From positions 496,001 through 560,000 of the forward strand of contig CACVBU010000943.1 of the NCBI GenBank assembly GCA_902728285.1: 64,000 nucleotides of DNA, read 5' to 3'. The notes beneath the pieces are model-generated. The model worked only from the letters and a program-made list of their open reading frames with translations. It did no database searches and had not been told where the DNA came from. Both the position numbers and the translations under genes were made by a program. Positions 37,266-47,853 of this stretch are shown piece after piece; position 1 is the first letter of the stretch, and every line of letters begins with the position of its first letter. The stretch comes from Clytia hemisphaerica. Lineage: Eukaryota; Cnidaria; Hydrozoa; Leptothecata; Clytiidae.

Positions 37266-39178
37266 TGATAACACTTTTCCACTCCACAAAAATCTATTGT
37301 AAAGAATAAGATGAGACGCTTGAGAAGATCTTATGAAAAAAATAATACAAGCACCGGTGAACAGTCATCTTCATCAAATAATGAACACTCCTCTTCTTCA
37401 CGAGATCCTTACCCTCAAATATCGTTTGTGTTCAATTTCTTCATTATTTGAGAAATTCAAGGCTGAAAACTCCAACGAGTGCAGTTTATCATATTTTTCA
37501 CAAAATTGCCCTTTCAATGTGGTGAAGCCTAACCCAAACGATTGGGGAACCTGTCTTTGTGTAATGTGCTTGAATCCCGAAATAAAACTTGAGGCACTAA
37601 GCAAATTCACAAAACGCACTGACATAAGATGGAATGACACTATGGATTATCGCAATATTGATGAGCTTGTCAGAAAAGTTAAGGATCTTAACTTCAGTGC
37701 GCCTATTACATTTTCAGAATGGCAGAAAATTGAAACCACGAAGAAAAAAAAAAAAGGTTAAAGAAAGTTAGCCGTAAAGTTCTAGTAACTTTAAGTTTCA
37801 CCAAATTCAAAAAAAGACTTCTCAACGAATTGAAAATAATGCATGACCACAAGTCTCGTGTTCACTCGCAATACAAGGCATTTAAACTTGCAAGAGAAGA
37901 GGTCCAATCTAAGTCTGACGTTATCACCATTCAGCTCGATTGGTCAGAAAATGCCAAAATGCGACAAAGCCGTGAAGAAAAGTCAGCGTATTATCATGAA
38001 GATACAGTTTGCCTTAATCCAATGTACATATGGTTCGAAATAAGCAGATATTCTCGTTGCGCCATCAGTGATTGCACTGACCATAAAGCTCCTGCAGTCA
38101 TGACAAGCATTCAACCAATTCTTGATGAACTAGTGAAGACTGGTGCTAAGAAAATAAACTTTATTTCTGATTCGCCAACATCTCAGTACAGAAACAGAAC
38201 CATGTGCTGGTTATTACATTCATATTCTCAATAATAAAATTGATATTAAACGGATTTGGCTTGAAAGTGGACATGGTAAAGGTATCCCAGATGGCATTGG
38301 GGCAACAGTAAAGAAAGCTCTTAAGGACATCTTATCATTCAATCCAGACCAACCAGTCTACACCGTTCACGATCTTCTTATTCTGTTTAACCTTCAAGAG
38401 TCTGTTCCCTCTAATTTTTGTCCTTTCCGCAACATTATTTGAGAACTAATTTATTTTATTTAGGAATATATAAAAAGTCATACTTATGATTTTTAAGCAA
38501 TTTAAAAGTGTAAAATTGAATAAATACTAAATACTTTAAACCATGAATAATTGCTTTCTTGACAGTTTTTGAAAACAGTTGCATACTTAAAATTTCAGAT
38601 TATGTCCTTTCCGCAACAGTTTGTTAAATTTTGATAGTGATAAGTAGTTTTAAGAGCAGAAAACAGTTGTTCAAAGTTGGTAACCAAACTGGTCTTTATT
38701 TTGACCCAGTCTTGATGTTCCCCATTCAACAGGAAATTTTAAATGAGCTAAACTTGGTTTCAATAATTTCTTAACAAAAATTGATGACTCTACGAGAATG
38801 GTAAGGAAAGACTTAAAATTATCAGAAATCTTTGGGGCAGACTTCAGATTCAAGAAAGACAATACTATAACTAACTTTTTAGGGCAAAATATTAGTTCCT
38901 AAACCAATTTGAAATTTGGCATTTTGGTACCCTGTTGCGGAAAGGACATGTACAACTAACGTAGTGGTCTAAAGAAACGGCTATTCTTTTTTAGAATCAA
39001 CCTTACAATCTAGTTTTTATATTTATAAAAACTAGATTGCTGACGTGTTAAAAGGAATGTCGGCGTGAATGATCCTTTTGTTTCGATAATAACATCAAAG
39101 CGGGAACTAATTTTCTTCTCGTTTCTTTCTTTCCTTTTTCTTTCTCATAACTTCAAGCTTTCCCTCAGACTCTCCCAC

Positions 39179-39243
39179 GTGTGGTTAGCTCAAATGGTTA
39201 GAGCGTTTGTCTCATAAGCATGGGTTTCCGAGTTCGATCCCTC
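39179..39243 (+). repeat. tRNA-Met(CAT)-like sequence, arm 2
   Basis: Plus-strand copy: TTAGCTCAAATGGTTAGAGC, an anticodon region with CTCATAA, and GAGTTCGATCC. Its stems are as poorly paired as in arm 1. Confidence 0.65.
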
Positions 39244-39828
39244 TGGGTGTCAAATTTTTCAATTCTTCAAATTTCTTATTTTAATTCTCTTTCTATTAAA
39301 ATAAAGGTCAATCAAAGAAGTAACTAGCATATATTACCTCCGCTCTTTGTGTAAGGTTTAGATAAGCTATGATAGCATCACTTAATAAGAACTTTTTTAA
39401 GTTTTTTTTTTCTTCAATCTTTTTTTTACCACAAGCGATTATTCAAGGCTGAGATATAGAAGAACGGGTATAGGCATTTGGGCCTGCGTTTGGTGACTGA
39501 CAGCTTCAGTTTCAGTTTCACTACTTTCACTTTCACTTTCAGCCAGCGAGTGAGCGAGCATGGTAATTGATTTCCGGGTCAAAATATTTGACACTTGATC
39601 CAATCGTTTGTTTATCTTTCTTGCGTGGTCGTCATTTGAATTTCAGTATTCAATGCTTATAAAATACGGTTGTTATAAGGGTATCAAACTCCTCACTAAG
39701 AGGGAAAAGATCATAGATTCGAATTGAACGCGTAATTACTCATAGCAATTAACATTACATAATGTGATTCAAAATTAAAGTGATGAGCACAAAAACAAAA
39801 TCAAGAATTGGAAAATTTGACACCCAGA

Positions 39829-39892
39829 GGGATCGAACTCGGAAACCCATGCTTATGAGACAAACGCACTAACCATTTGAGCTAACCACACG
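39829..39892 (-). repeat. tRNA-Met(CAT)-like sequence, arm 3
   Basis: Minus-strand copy, nearly identical to arm 2 apart from a change in the D-stem (AGTGC for AGAGC). Confidence 0.65.
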
Positions 39893-40125
39893 TGGGAAAG
39901 TCTGAGGGAAAGCTTGAAGTTATGAGAAAGAAAAAGGAAAGAAAGAAACGAGAAGAAAATTAGTTCCCGCTTTGATGTTATTATCGAAACAAAAGGATCA
40001 TTCACGCCGACATTCCTTTTCACACGTCAGCAATCTAGTTTTTATAAATAAAAAAACTAGATTGTAAGGTTGATTCTAAAAAAGAATAGTCGTTTCTTTA
40101 GACCACTACGTTAACTTTGAGTAGA

Positions 40126-41219
40126 ATCGCCCGGTTGATTCTAAAAAAGAATAGCCGTTTTTTTAAACCACTACGTTTTAACTTAACCGAATATTTCAAT
40201 TTGGGAGGGGTTGGCAGACTTCCAGGCTATATTCTGAGCCTTATTGGACTATTTTTGAACTTTTGGATCCTCAGATCCTAAGGTCCTGAGTCTTAAGTCT
40301 AGCGTTAAAACTCAGAGTTAAAACTCTACCCTTCAAACCTACTTTAGAGCACTTACAAATCAATTGTGGTTTCAAAACTTCCTGGTGGATTTCCCTTTGT
40401 TCTCAAATAATTACGACCATGATTGTAGGTTGTTTACCTTGAGTGCCTCCCCCGGTTGTAGAGCAATTAGTTCCATAGAAATTCTATTTCTCTTTTGTTA
40501 GTTGCGCTGGAAACCTCGTCATACATTTGATACATTTGATAGTTATCACATCAGTTTCTAGAGGGGTCAAGACCACCCATCCTTGGGCAGGAAGACCCCC
40601 TAGCTAGGAAGACCACTTGCTCAATATGTATCCACCCGGGGGTAGGGTGGGGCGTCAAATGTCAAAGTCAGAAAATTCAAGATGTAGTGTTTTTTTATGA
40701 AAATTTAACCTATTGTGAGGTATTCTACGCAATTTTTAAGGTCAGAAGTTCAAAATTGGCCGAACCCCCCTAGGGGTACTGATTCGCACTACAGGCAAAA
40801 ATTGGAAAAAATGGCATTTTCTGGCCTTTTCAGGCCTGTAAATATGTCAAAACTATTGCAAATCTTATTTTTTTCACTTGCTGTACTAAATTTTATGAAG
40901 AAACAACAAAATAATCATATTGGATTGAAAATTGTGCCCATTAGAGCCCTAAACGAGCCGTTTTAAGCCAATTTTGGGTAGCAAAATGCTTTTTAAGGCC
41001 AATTTTGCAAGCTCATAAACTTTAAACTGATTGATTCACATGCCTGAAATTTTCAGAGATGGAAGTCTTTAATAAAGTCTTTAAGCAAAATGAATTTCAA
41101 GTTTTTCACTGTTTTCAAAAAATCATAATGGCGTCTTCAAAATTCGCTTTTTAGCAAAAAGAAGTCAAATTTCTCAAAAAATATCATTTTATAAGGCAAG
41201 CTTCTACAAACTGAGTTTA
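40126..41219. other. Intergenic, no gene recognised
   Basis: Repeats the TTCTAAAAAAGAATAG spacer once more near 40139, then AT-rich sequence with no convincing coding region. Confidence 0.4.
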
Positions 41220-41845
41220 AATGCTGACTGAAATTTTTTTTTCAGTGATAGTATACTGGAGATACTCCAGGGAAATCAAAATCATTTGGGTCTGGGATGC
41301 GTCTATGTCCGCCATTATGGAAATAAAATCCCTGCTAAGAGCCATTTTCAGGCCAAAAACCCAAATTTGGACTGAAAAAATCTCTAAAATGTCAATAGAC
41401 ATGGGTCCAAATTTTCTTGCAGTGATAGTATTCTGGAAATACTACAGGAAAATCAAAGTCATCTGGGCTTGGGATTTGGGTATATCCACCATTTTGGAAT
41501 TGAAATTCCTGCTAAAACGCAATATTTCAATCAAAAATCCAATTTTTGACTCAAAAAATCTTAAAAATGGCAATAGACATGAACCTAAAATCTTTTTGCA
41601 GTGATAGTCTTCTGGAAATACTCCAGGGAAATCAAAATTGTTTGGGTTTAGGATTTGGGTATATCCGCCATTATGGAATTGAAATATGTGCTAAAACTGG
41701 CTAAAATACAACGTTTCAAGCAAAAGCCCCGTTTTTGAATAAAAATTGCTCTAAAATGACAATAGACATGGACCCAAAGTTTTTTGAAGTGATAGTATTC
41801 TGTGAATATTCCTGGAAAAACAAAATCATTTCAGTCTGAGATTTG
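41220..41845. repeat. ~180-bp tandem satellite running into the gap
   Basis: The landmark AGTGATAGT recurs at 41244, 41421, 41600 and about 41788. Shared phrases include CAATAGACATG and GGGAAATCAAAAT. About 3.5 diverged copies precede the run of N, so the array length is uncertain. Confidence 0.85.
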
Positions 41846-42003
41846 NNNNNNNNNNNNNNNNNNNNNNNNNNNNNNNNNNNNNNNNNNNNNNNNNNNNNNN
41901 NNNNNNNNNNNNNNNNNNNNNNNNNNNNNNNNNNNNNNNNNNNNNNNNNNNNNNNNNNNNNNNNNNNNNNNNNNNNNNNNNNNNNNNNNNNNNNNNNNNN
42001 NNN
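41846..42003. other. Assembly gap (158 N)
   Basis: A run of undetermined bases. Open frames spanning it are meaningless. It most likely reflects collapse of the satellite on its left. Confidence 0.98.
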
Positions 42004-42845
42004 GTACACATGTGTTGTGTCAACTTATCAGCATTGTATTGTTTGAAAGGAAAAGATAAAAGAGGTAAGACTAGCTTAGTTTCTAATCCTGATATAGGAG
42101 TTTAGACTGTCACATGATAACTACTATCTCTGCGGTTCTTTTTTAACTGACTACTTTGATTCTTCTATAAATAACATCCACTTTGCGCACAGAAAATGTC
42201 TCGGTGTAGCCTGTACTTAAAAACAAATATTTAGCACCTAAAAGCAGAGAGTCACAGCTGTATTCCTTTAGTAAAACTATTCAGAAACTTGGACCTTTTT
42301 ACAGAATTTCAAAAAATCAATTTCAAAATCTATTAGTTCTGGCAGTTCCATCAATATGAGGCTAATCAATTTTAATGACTTTTTGACTAATGACCAACTT
42401 AAAATTTTTCTCTGGGCTAGTTAGTAAAATATCTCAAATAGGCTCTGTGATGGAGTGAAAGCCACATGGATATGGTTCATTCTATAAAAGGAAGTTCATT
42501 CTATGGAGGCCTATCTTGAAGTGAAGGTGGTTGAACAAAATGTTTTTGGCATATTGATGGAACTGTCTGGAGATATATTGAAAAGTTTAGACATCTGTAG
42601 TTCGTGTTCGACTTTCGCGTTCCCAAACAAAACGCACGTGGCATTATATACGTAATTCAATACATCGTATATGATGGCGACGGATGCGGGATGGCTTGGA
42701 TTTGAATCCTATCTGGGTCAAAACTTCAAGGTAAGTTAAAACACTTCAAAATAGTCAGAAAAGAGGGGATCAGAAGAAAGACTCAGACTGTCAGAGACGA
42801 GACAATAGGATGAGGCAGAAATGAAACGTTGATGTGTCGGAATGA
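42004..42845. other. Intergenic, no gene recognised
   Basis: AT-rich sequence with no convincing coding or repeat structure. Confidence 0.3.
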
Positions 42846-43350
42846 CCAGACGATCTCAATCGAACGGAATCGACGATCAAACCAGTTGAACCAAATTGAA
42901 TGCAATCGACTGATTGAAATTCGATTGTCGAACGCAATCGAATCTCAATAGAATATTACCATAATTTTCAGATTCGATTGATATTCGATTGCGTTCGATT
43001 GATGTTCGATTGCGTTCGATCGTCGATTCATTGACGCCCGGATTGTTCATTGCATAATTTCTACGGGAAATCAAAAGATATTTCATTTGGCTTGTGATGT
43101 TTGAGAGCTTGGATGTTGGAAAGCTGCAAGAATAAAGCCAGATGATCTCAATCGAACGGAATCGACGATCGAACCAGTCGAACAGCAATCGAACCAATCG
43201 AATATTACCCAGAATTTTGACATTCAATTGAGATTCGATTGCGTTCGACAATCGAATTTCAATCGGTCGATTGCATTCGATTTGATTCGACTGGTTCGAT
43301 CGTCGATAGACCTTTTCACCTTTCCATCCACCATCTTGAATTGTATGCAA
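42846..43350. repeat. TTCGATTG-rich repeat
   Basis: ATTCGATTGCGTTCGA and its complement recur more than ten times. Two blocks start GATCTCAATCGAACGGAATC (42852 and 43143). The right border (TTTCCATCCACCATCTTGAA, then TTGTATGCAAAA) matches, in inverse, the sequence just outside the transposon at about 58742-58790. Confidence 0.65.
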
Positions 43351-43709
43351 AAATAGAGGAACGAAAAAGTTGTGGTTGGATTTAGTTGGAAAATATGCAA
43401 AACCTATGCAAGTTTACGCAAAGATTAAAAAGACAACAAAGCATCTTATAAAGAAATATTATAATCATTAGAACAATAAAAGATGGAATTTCTTAATCTA
43501 AAAAGAAATATTTACAGAACAGCAATAGCCTTTTAGAAATTTGTTCTTAAAGACATTGCATACTCTGTTTTCATACCATTAAAAAATTCCACCAAGACGG
43601 AGTACACACATCAAACTTTCAAAACACGCAAATTGAAAGCAGTAATTATGATGTCACACATTCAGCGGGTTCAGATCAATTTTTTGATTTGATCGTCTGA
43701 CGGTTCTAT

Positions 43710-45135
43710 ACGACCCACGGCATGGCCCAAACATGTTCGGGCCTGTTCGGACCATGCTCGGGCCACAAAAAAGTATTATTGAATTGGCCCGAACATTTTG
43801 TTCGGACCATGTTCGGGCCATCATAGGAATAGAATTTAATTTTATTTACCTTTCCTGGTTTATCATCATCCATTGTTAAATATTTTCATTAGACAAATTC
43901 AAAGTTCCAAATACCAGTTTGATTCACAAAGTTGTATAACAGTACAAAAAACGATCCAGAAACATTCTGCTTCGAATAGGAGAAGACCACGAGAAAAGGG
44001 AACGGGATAAAGAATAAAAAGAAGACCATATTATGTAAGATTCAAATCATTCTTTTTAATAATTTTCCTAACTTAATTGGAAAATAGATGATTAACTTTT
44101 ATATTTGAACAATATACAGTGTAGCTGGAACCTTGATATTCCAGGATTAGAAAAAGCTATACCTGTTATCTTTTTTCTTTAAAGAATCAACAAGCCATCA
44201 ACATCGATAAATTCCACACATTTCCTCAGAAACTTTTAAAATCATCTGCCATTATGGCTTTCTTGATGCCATTCCAAAATGAACCAATCGGGTTATGTAT
44301 CGGAATTCCTATGGGAGTTCTTTTCCGAAATTTGTAAAATTGCTAAGTCGGCAAAAAAACTTTTCCCGGGGGTTTAAGGAAAAACGGAACTGCTATCATT
44401 TGTTTTTTATTTAACCAGATATTTAAATTTGGGCTCAAAATACTTAAATAAATAAGTTAATAATATTCAATAGACTATTTGTATCTCTTAGAAAATAAAC
44501 ACTTACAAAACGACATCGTTTATCATTTGGAATGCCCCCGTATTTGGATCATTCTATTGTGGGCGCAAAAAAGGGCGGAAACTAAGTAGCACCCTCAGTG
44601 CAAGATTGCCGCCTCATCTTTATTCGCCCGCGCGAGAATGCGAGCTAATCATTTTTTTCTTGCGCGCTCGAGGGGAAAAGGAAAGTGATCGATATTCTTT
44701 GAAGGAAAAACGTCAAAAACAAACCCAAAGACCAAAAGATGTATTTTGTTGTTGAGAATCGATCCTGTGAATATGAAAAATTTTTTGCTTTGCGGTTTTT
44801 TCGGAACGCTGAAAAACATTAATTTCGATCTCTTTTAAGGTAAAGAGGTTGTGAGATTTGGGTTAGCGAGGCAAAAATCGCTAAAAAGCTGGTAAAATTG
44901 TAATCCCCAAAAATCGAAGTTCCAGCCTCACTGATATATATTTGAATAAAGATGAAGATTTTTAAATTTGTTTGCTAAAATTAGGAATTTAAAATATAAA
45001 TATTGGGTCCTGAAATTACACGCGTGATCGTAGCAAGTTTTCGAAAATCTGGTCCGAAAATGCGCGGGCCTATTTTTAAAAAGTATTACAGTAATCAAGA
45101 GGCCCGAACATGCCATGCCGTGGGTCGTGGGTCGT
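43710..45135. mobile_element. Non-autonomous element with ACGACCCACGGCATGGC ends
   Basis: The TIRs ACGACCCACGGCATGGCC and GCCATGCCGTGGGTCGT continue into GTTCGGGCC motifs that recur near the left end. The 8-bp flank GGTTCTAT/GGTTCTAC (43702-43709 and 45136-45143) has one mismatch, suggesting a hAT-like insertion. A 63-codon minus-strand frame at 44928-45116 overlaps the right TIR and is not a gene. Confidence 0.75.
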
Positions 45136-45432
45136 GGTTCTACTCCCAGGAGAATAATTTACCGTCAGCCGAATGAGGATTATTTTTGTGTCTTCATTGC
45201 GGCTAAAAGGTCGAGCAGCGATTGGTACCTGATTTTAGCCTGTGGCTAGGGGGGACTAACCATGTTAGGGGTCACCTAAATTTTTTCAGATGGACCTGGG
45301 GGGCTACATTCTATGTTTGGTGATTGAATTATAAGCAGCCTACCAGACCATAGGTTGGCATTTCTCAACTTATATTTTAATCTAAGCAATGCTCAAAAAC
45401 TGATAATTTGGTATCTAATATATTATTATCTG

Positions 45433-45671
45433 CAGTGCCGTAGCATGGGGGGGGGGCAAGAGGGACTATAACCCCAATAATATTGCAAAGTTTTTCTTTT
45501 TGAATTTGTCATAATTGTCTTATAAGTGCATGCTTTGACAGTTTGAGTGCATTTTCAAGAAATCTAGAGCTCAAATTTTCAAAATTTTCCCCCTCGGGCC
45601 AAACCATGGTTGGCCCTCGCGGTATCACTAAAGTTCAGCCCCCTAATATGAAAATGCTTCCTACGGCACTG
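45433..45671. mobile_element. 239-bp hAT-like MITE, CAGTGCCGTAG ends
   Basis: Begins CAGTGCCGTAGCATGG then a G-run; ends TTCCTACGGCACTG. ATCTG borders both sides (45428-45432 and 45672-45676). CAGTG-CGTAGC with a following G-run is typical of hAT termini. A possible solo end occurs at 32740-32766. Confidence 0.75.
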
Positions 45672-46141
45672 ATCTGTAAAAATTCTTTAATCATTTTGCA
45701 TTTACTTAGATAAAAAATCTGTCGGCAAGGGATCTGCATCCTGACTTGATAATCTGGCAGTAACCTTCAGTACTTAACTTATCTCTAATTTCTTACGGCA
45801 TTTATTCTATTTAGCAATAAGCTAAACTAACTGTTGTATTTGTTTGATAGTTTGAGAAGGATTTTCAAAAGAATTTGACGTGTCATTGGCTTAGGGGTCA
45901 CCAAAAATATTTGGCAACCAGGGGTTACCTAAATCTTAGGGGTCACCTGAATTCTTAGGGGGCACTTAAAACCTGCTGCCAAGCCATGTCTTCGCGGGTG
46001 ATTTTTCAGCTTGAGTTTATGTCTAGTGTTATGGTTTTTTGAAGTGCTTGTTCTAAGAAATGATTGAATTTAATCATTTCTAGTTTTCAAAAGAAGCAAT
46101 TTTAATCTTTCTTCTACAAGATTACACTTTAATATAATGCC

Positions 46142-46535
46142 AATACACCGTTTAAAGAGTGTCGACTGCGCACGCGTCAATCCAATTTTCCATTGTTATT
46201 CACTATCCTCCGTAAAAAAACGGTAGGTGGTAAACATCTGGTTCTCATAAGGAAACATAGCAGAAAAACGGTAGGTAAAGAACACCTTTTAATCATAAAA
46301 CTTCTTTTCCTCTTGATGAATTTTTGTGAAATTTTCAGGAGAGACTTATAATTATCATTGATATCATGTTCAAATATCTAAATCATTCTCTTTAAAGCAG
46401 AGAAAAAAATTCACAATGTTTACATTCCTCTAACCTTTCACAGTACTATAAAGTGCGCATTTTTACCTACCATTTTTACCGGCCTCTGCAATGGAGTACT
46501 GTGAAGATAGCAAGACTCCTAATAAACGGTGTATT
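46142..46535. mobile_element. MITE with AATACACCGTTTA ends
   Basis: AATACACCGTTTA at the left is mirrored by TAAACGGTGTATT at the right. The inner repeat AAACGGTAGGT occurs near 46218 and 46267. It lies directly beside the putative host element start at 46543. Confidence 0.6.
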
Positions 46536-46555
46536 ATGCAGAAGCAGCCACCGAC

Positions 46556-47190
46556 CTAAAATTTGCAAATATCTGTTCTGATTTGCCAGCTGGAAGGATT
46601 TCCACGAAATTAAGAACAGTTCCTCATTTTCCAGGCGAGAAATTTTTACTACAGATCAGTTATATTTTTCCAGCTAGGAGGTAAAAAAACTTTCAGAGCA
46701 GATACGAAATTACCAGGCAATTGATTTTACGCAAGTTAACTGTTCTTATCTACCAGGGCTGACAAAATCTTTTAAGAATAGATCGCTAAATTCCAGCTTG
46801 ACATTGAAGGACTTTTAAGAACAGAAACTTTATTTCCAGCTAACAGTTCAACAGATCCACAATTTCAAGATGTTTTTGTAGAACAGATGGAGAATTTTCA
46901 GCTGCCATTCCAGGCAACCACATTCAGGACTTTTTTTAAATTCCCTCAGAACAGATAGGAAATTCTTAGACACGCTATTTATAAATATAAGATATCAGAC
47001 TATTTTCAGAAGAACAGATCCTATTTTTCAGCTGGTCCCATCTTCGTAGAACAGGACCATATTTTCCAGTGGTTCCAATCTCAGTAAAACAGACCACTTT
47101 TTCTAGGCGCGGTTTTGAAAACCTTTGTTGTTTAGTTCGCCATATCCAGCTGGAACGTGCCTTCATTCAGAACAGATATTTTGAAGTCCC
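46556..47190. repeat. Degenerate AGAACAGAT ... TTTCCAGCTG array
   Basis: AGAACAGAT or a close variant appears about 12 times, each usually followed within 10-20 bp by TTTCCAGCT or TTCCAGG, at irregular spacing of about 35-65 bp. It stops just before the transposon insertion. This is consistent with subterminal binding-site repeats of a DNA transposon. Confidence 0.65.
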
Positions 47191-47247
47191 CCTTCGGTGG
47201 ATGCTTTTGATTATGCATGTAAGTTTTAAATTAATACTTTCTTTTTG

Positions 47248-47790
47248 TATGGAACGCCATAGCTGCCATAAGTGCTCTTTTTGTGCGCTCTTTTTTCATG
47301 ATATTCGCTCTTTTAGTTCGCTGAACTCTTTCGGTTCGCTCTTTTGTTCGCTCTTTTCATTCGCTCATTCGCTCTTTTCATTCGCTCATTCGCTCTTTTC
47401 ATTCGCTCATTTGCTCTTTTCATTCGCTCATTCGCTCTTTTCATTCGCTCATTTGCTCTTTTCATTCGCTCATTCGCTCTTTTCATTCGCTCTTTCGATG
47501 CGCTCTTTTCATTCGCTCTTTTGATGCGCTGAACGCGTTCAGTTTGCTCTTTTATTCGCTCTTTCAATTCGCTCGTGCGCTCTTTTATTCGCTCTTTTTG
47601 TTTGCTAAACGCATTCGGTTTGCTCTTTTCATTCGCTCATTCGCTCTTTTGATGCGCTCTTTTATTGCGCTCTTTCATTGCGCTCTTTTCGTTCGCTCTT
47701 TGCATGCGCTCTCTGTTCGGCAAATCATCAGTTCGGGATTTTATCCATTCTGCAAATTATCAGTTCCGTAAATTTAGTGTTCTGTAAAGT
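47248..47790. repeat. Left terminal inverted repeat with GCTCTTTTCATTC array
   Basis: After the unique outer 100 bp comes a tandem array of a 21-bp unit, GCTCTTTTCATTCGCTCATTC, at least seven times, then diverged GCTCTTTT units. The inner border has GTTCGGCAAAT, ATCAGTT and TTCTGCAAATTATCAG, all mirrored in the right arm. Long open frames here are by-products of the repeat. Confidence 0.9.
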
Positions 47791-47853
47791 AGCTTATTAC
47801 GGCATGGAAACGGCTAGTTTCAGAAAAAAAATTCTGAAGTCTTTTTTTAAAAG

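Larger units (their letters stand above)
36079..38450 (+). pseudogene. Decayed DDE-type transposase gene
   Basis: A basic N-terminal stretch (MGKTSTERSREKKEQ at 36079, later YRAKQKELKRLQTRT near 36281) is interrupted by the MITE at 36328-37265. Past the MITE come a Ser-rich segment, then WGTCLCVMCLNPE (near 37544) and the catalytic-like core. The core has QLDWSEN (near 37933), NFISDSPTSQYRN (near 38157) and, after a frame change near 38235, ESGHGKGIPDGIG (near 38264). These match a widespread invertebrate family with the pattern D..EN / SD..SQY+N / SHGKG..DG.GG, which I take to be an RNase-H-fold transposase; I cannot name its superfamily. At least three frame changes or stops make it inactive. 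Confidence 0.7.
33124..39243. mobile_element. Large inverted-repeat element with tRNA-like arms and decayed transposase
   Basis: The outer arms (33124-33407 and 38932-39243) are inverted copies. From outside inward each holds a tRNA-Met-like sequence, a pyrimidine-rich linker (TTTCTTTCTTTCCTTTTTCT), the phrase GACATTCCTTT, a hairpin around CTAGTTTTTATA, a variable spacer, then GTTGTACA and TGTCCTTTYCGCAACAG. The motif TGTCCTTTCCGCAACA also recurs inside near 34422, 35235, 35396, 35416, 38419 and 38603. The interior carries a frameshifted DDE-type gene (36079-38450). No clear target duplication was found, so the outer limits are approximate. Confidence 0.6.
38960..40125. repeat. Inverted pair of tRNA-like arms (arms 2 and 3)
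   Basis: 38960-39270 and 39810-40125 are near-identical inverted copies (about 310 bp) separated by about 550 bp. They share the spacer TTCTAAAAAAGAATAG, the CTAGTTTTTATA hairpin, the pyrimidine linker and the tRNA-like module, and extend past it through GGGTGTCAAATTTT. The outer side of arm 3 also contains ACTTTGAGTAGAATCGCCC, present in arm 1. Confidence 0.8.

Noticed and set aside
39179..39243. Functional tRNA-Met gene
   Set aside because: The promoter boxes and CAT loop are present, but acceptor and anticodon stems pair poorly and the same module is repeated within inverted arms.
41716..42059. Open frames across the N-run
   Set aside because: They are translations of undetermined bases.
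47069..47771. Open frames with FALFIRS or MKRANER repeats in the left terminal array, and their counterparts at 58200-58681
   Set aside because: They arise because the 21-bp repeat unit is a multiple of three and lacks stops on both strands; they lie in the inverted termini and resemble no protein.
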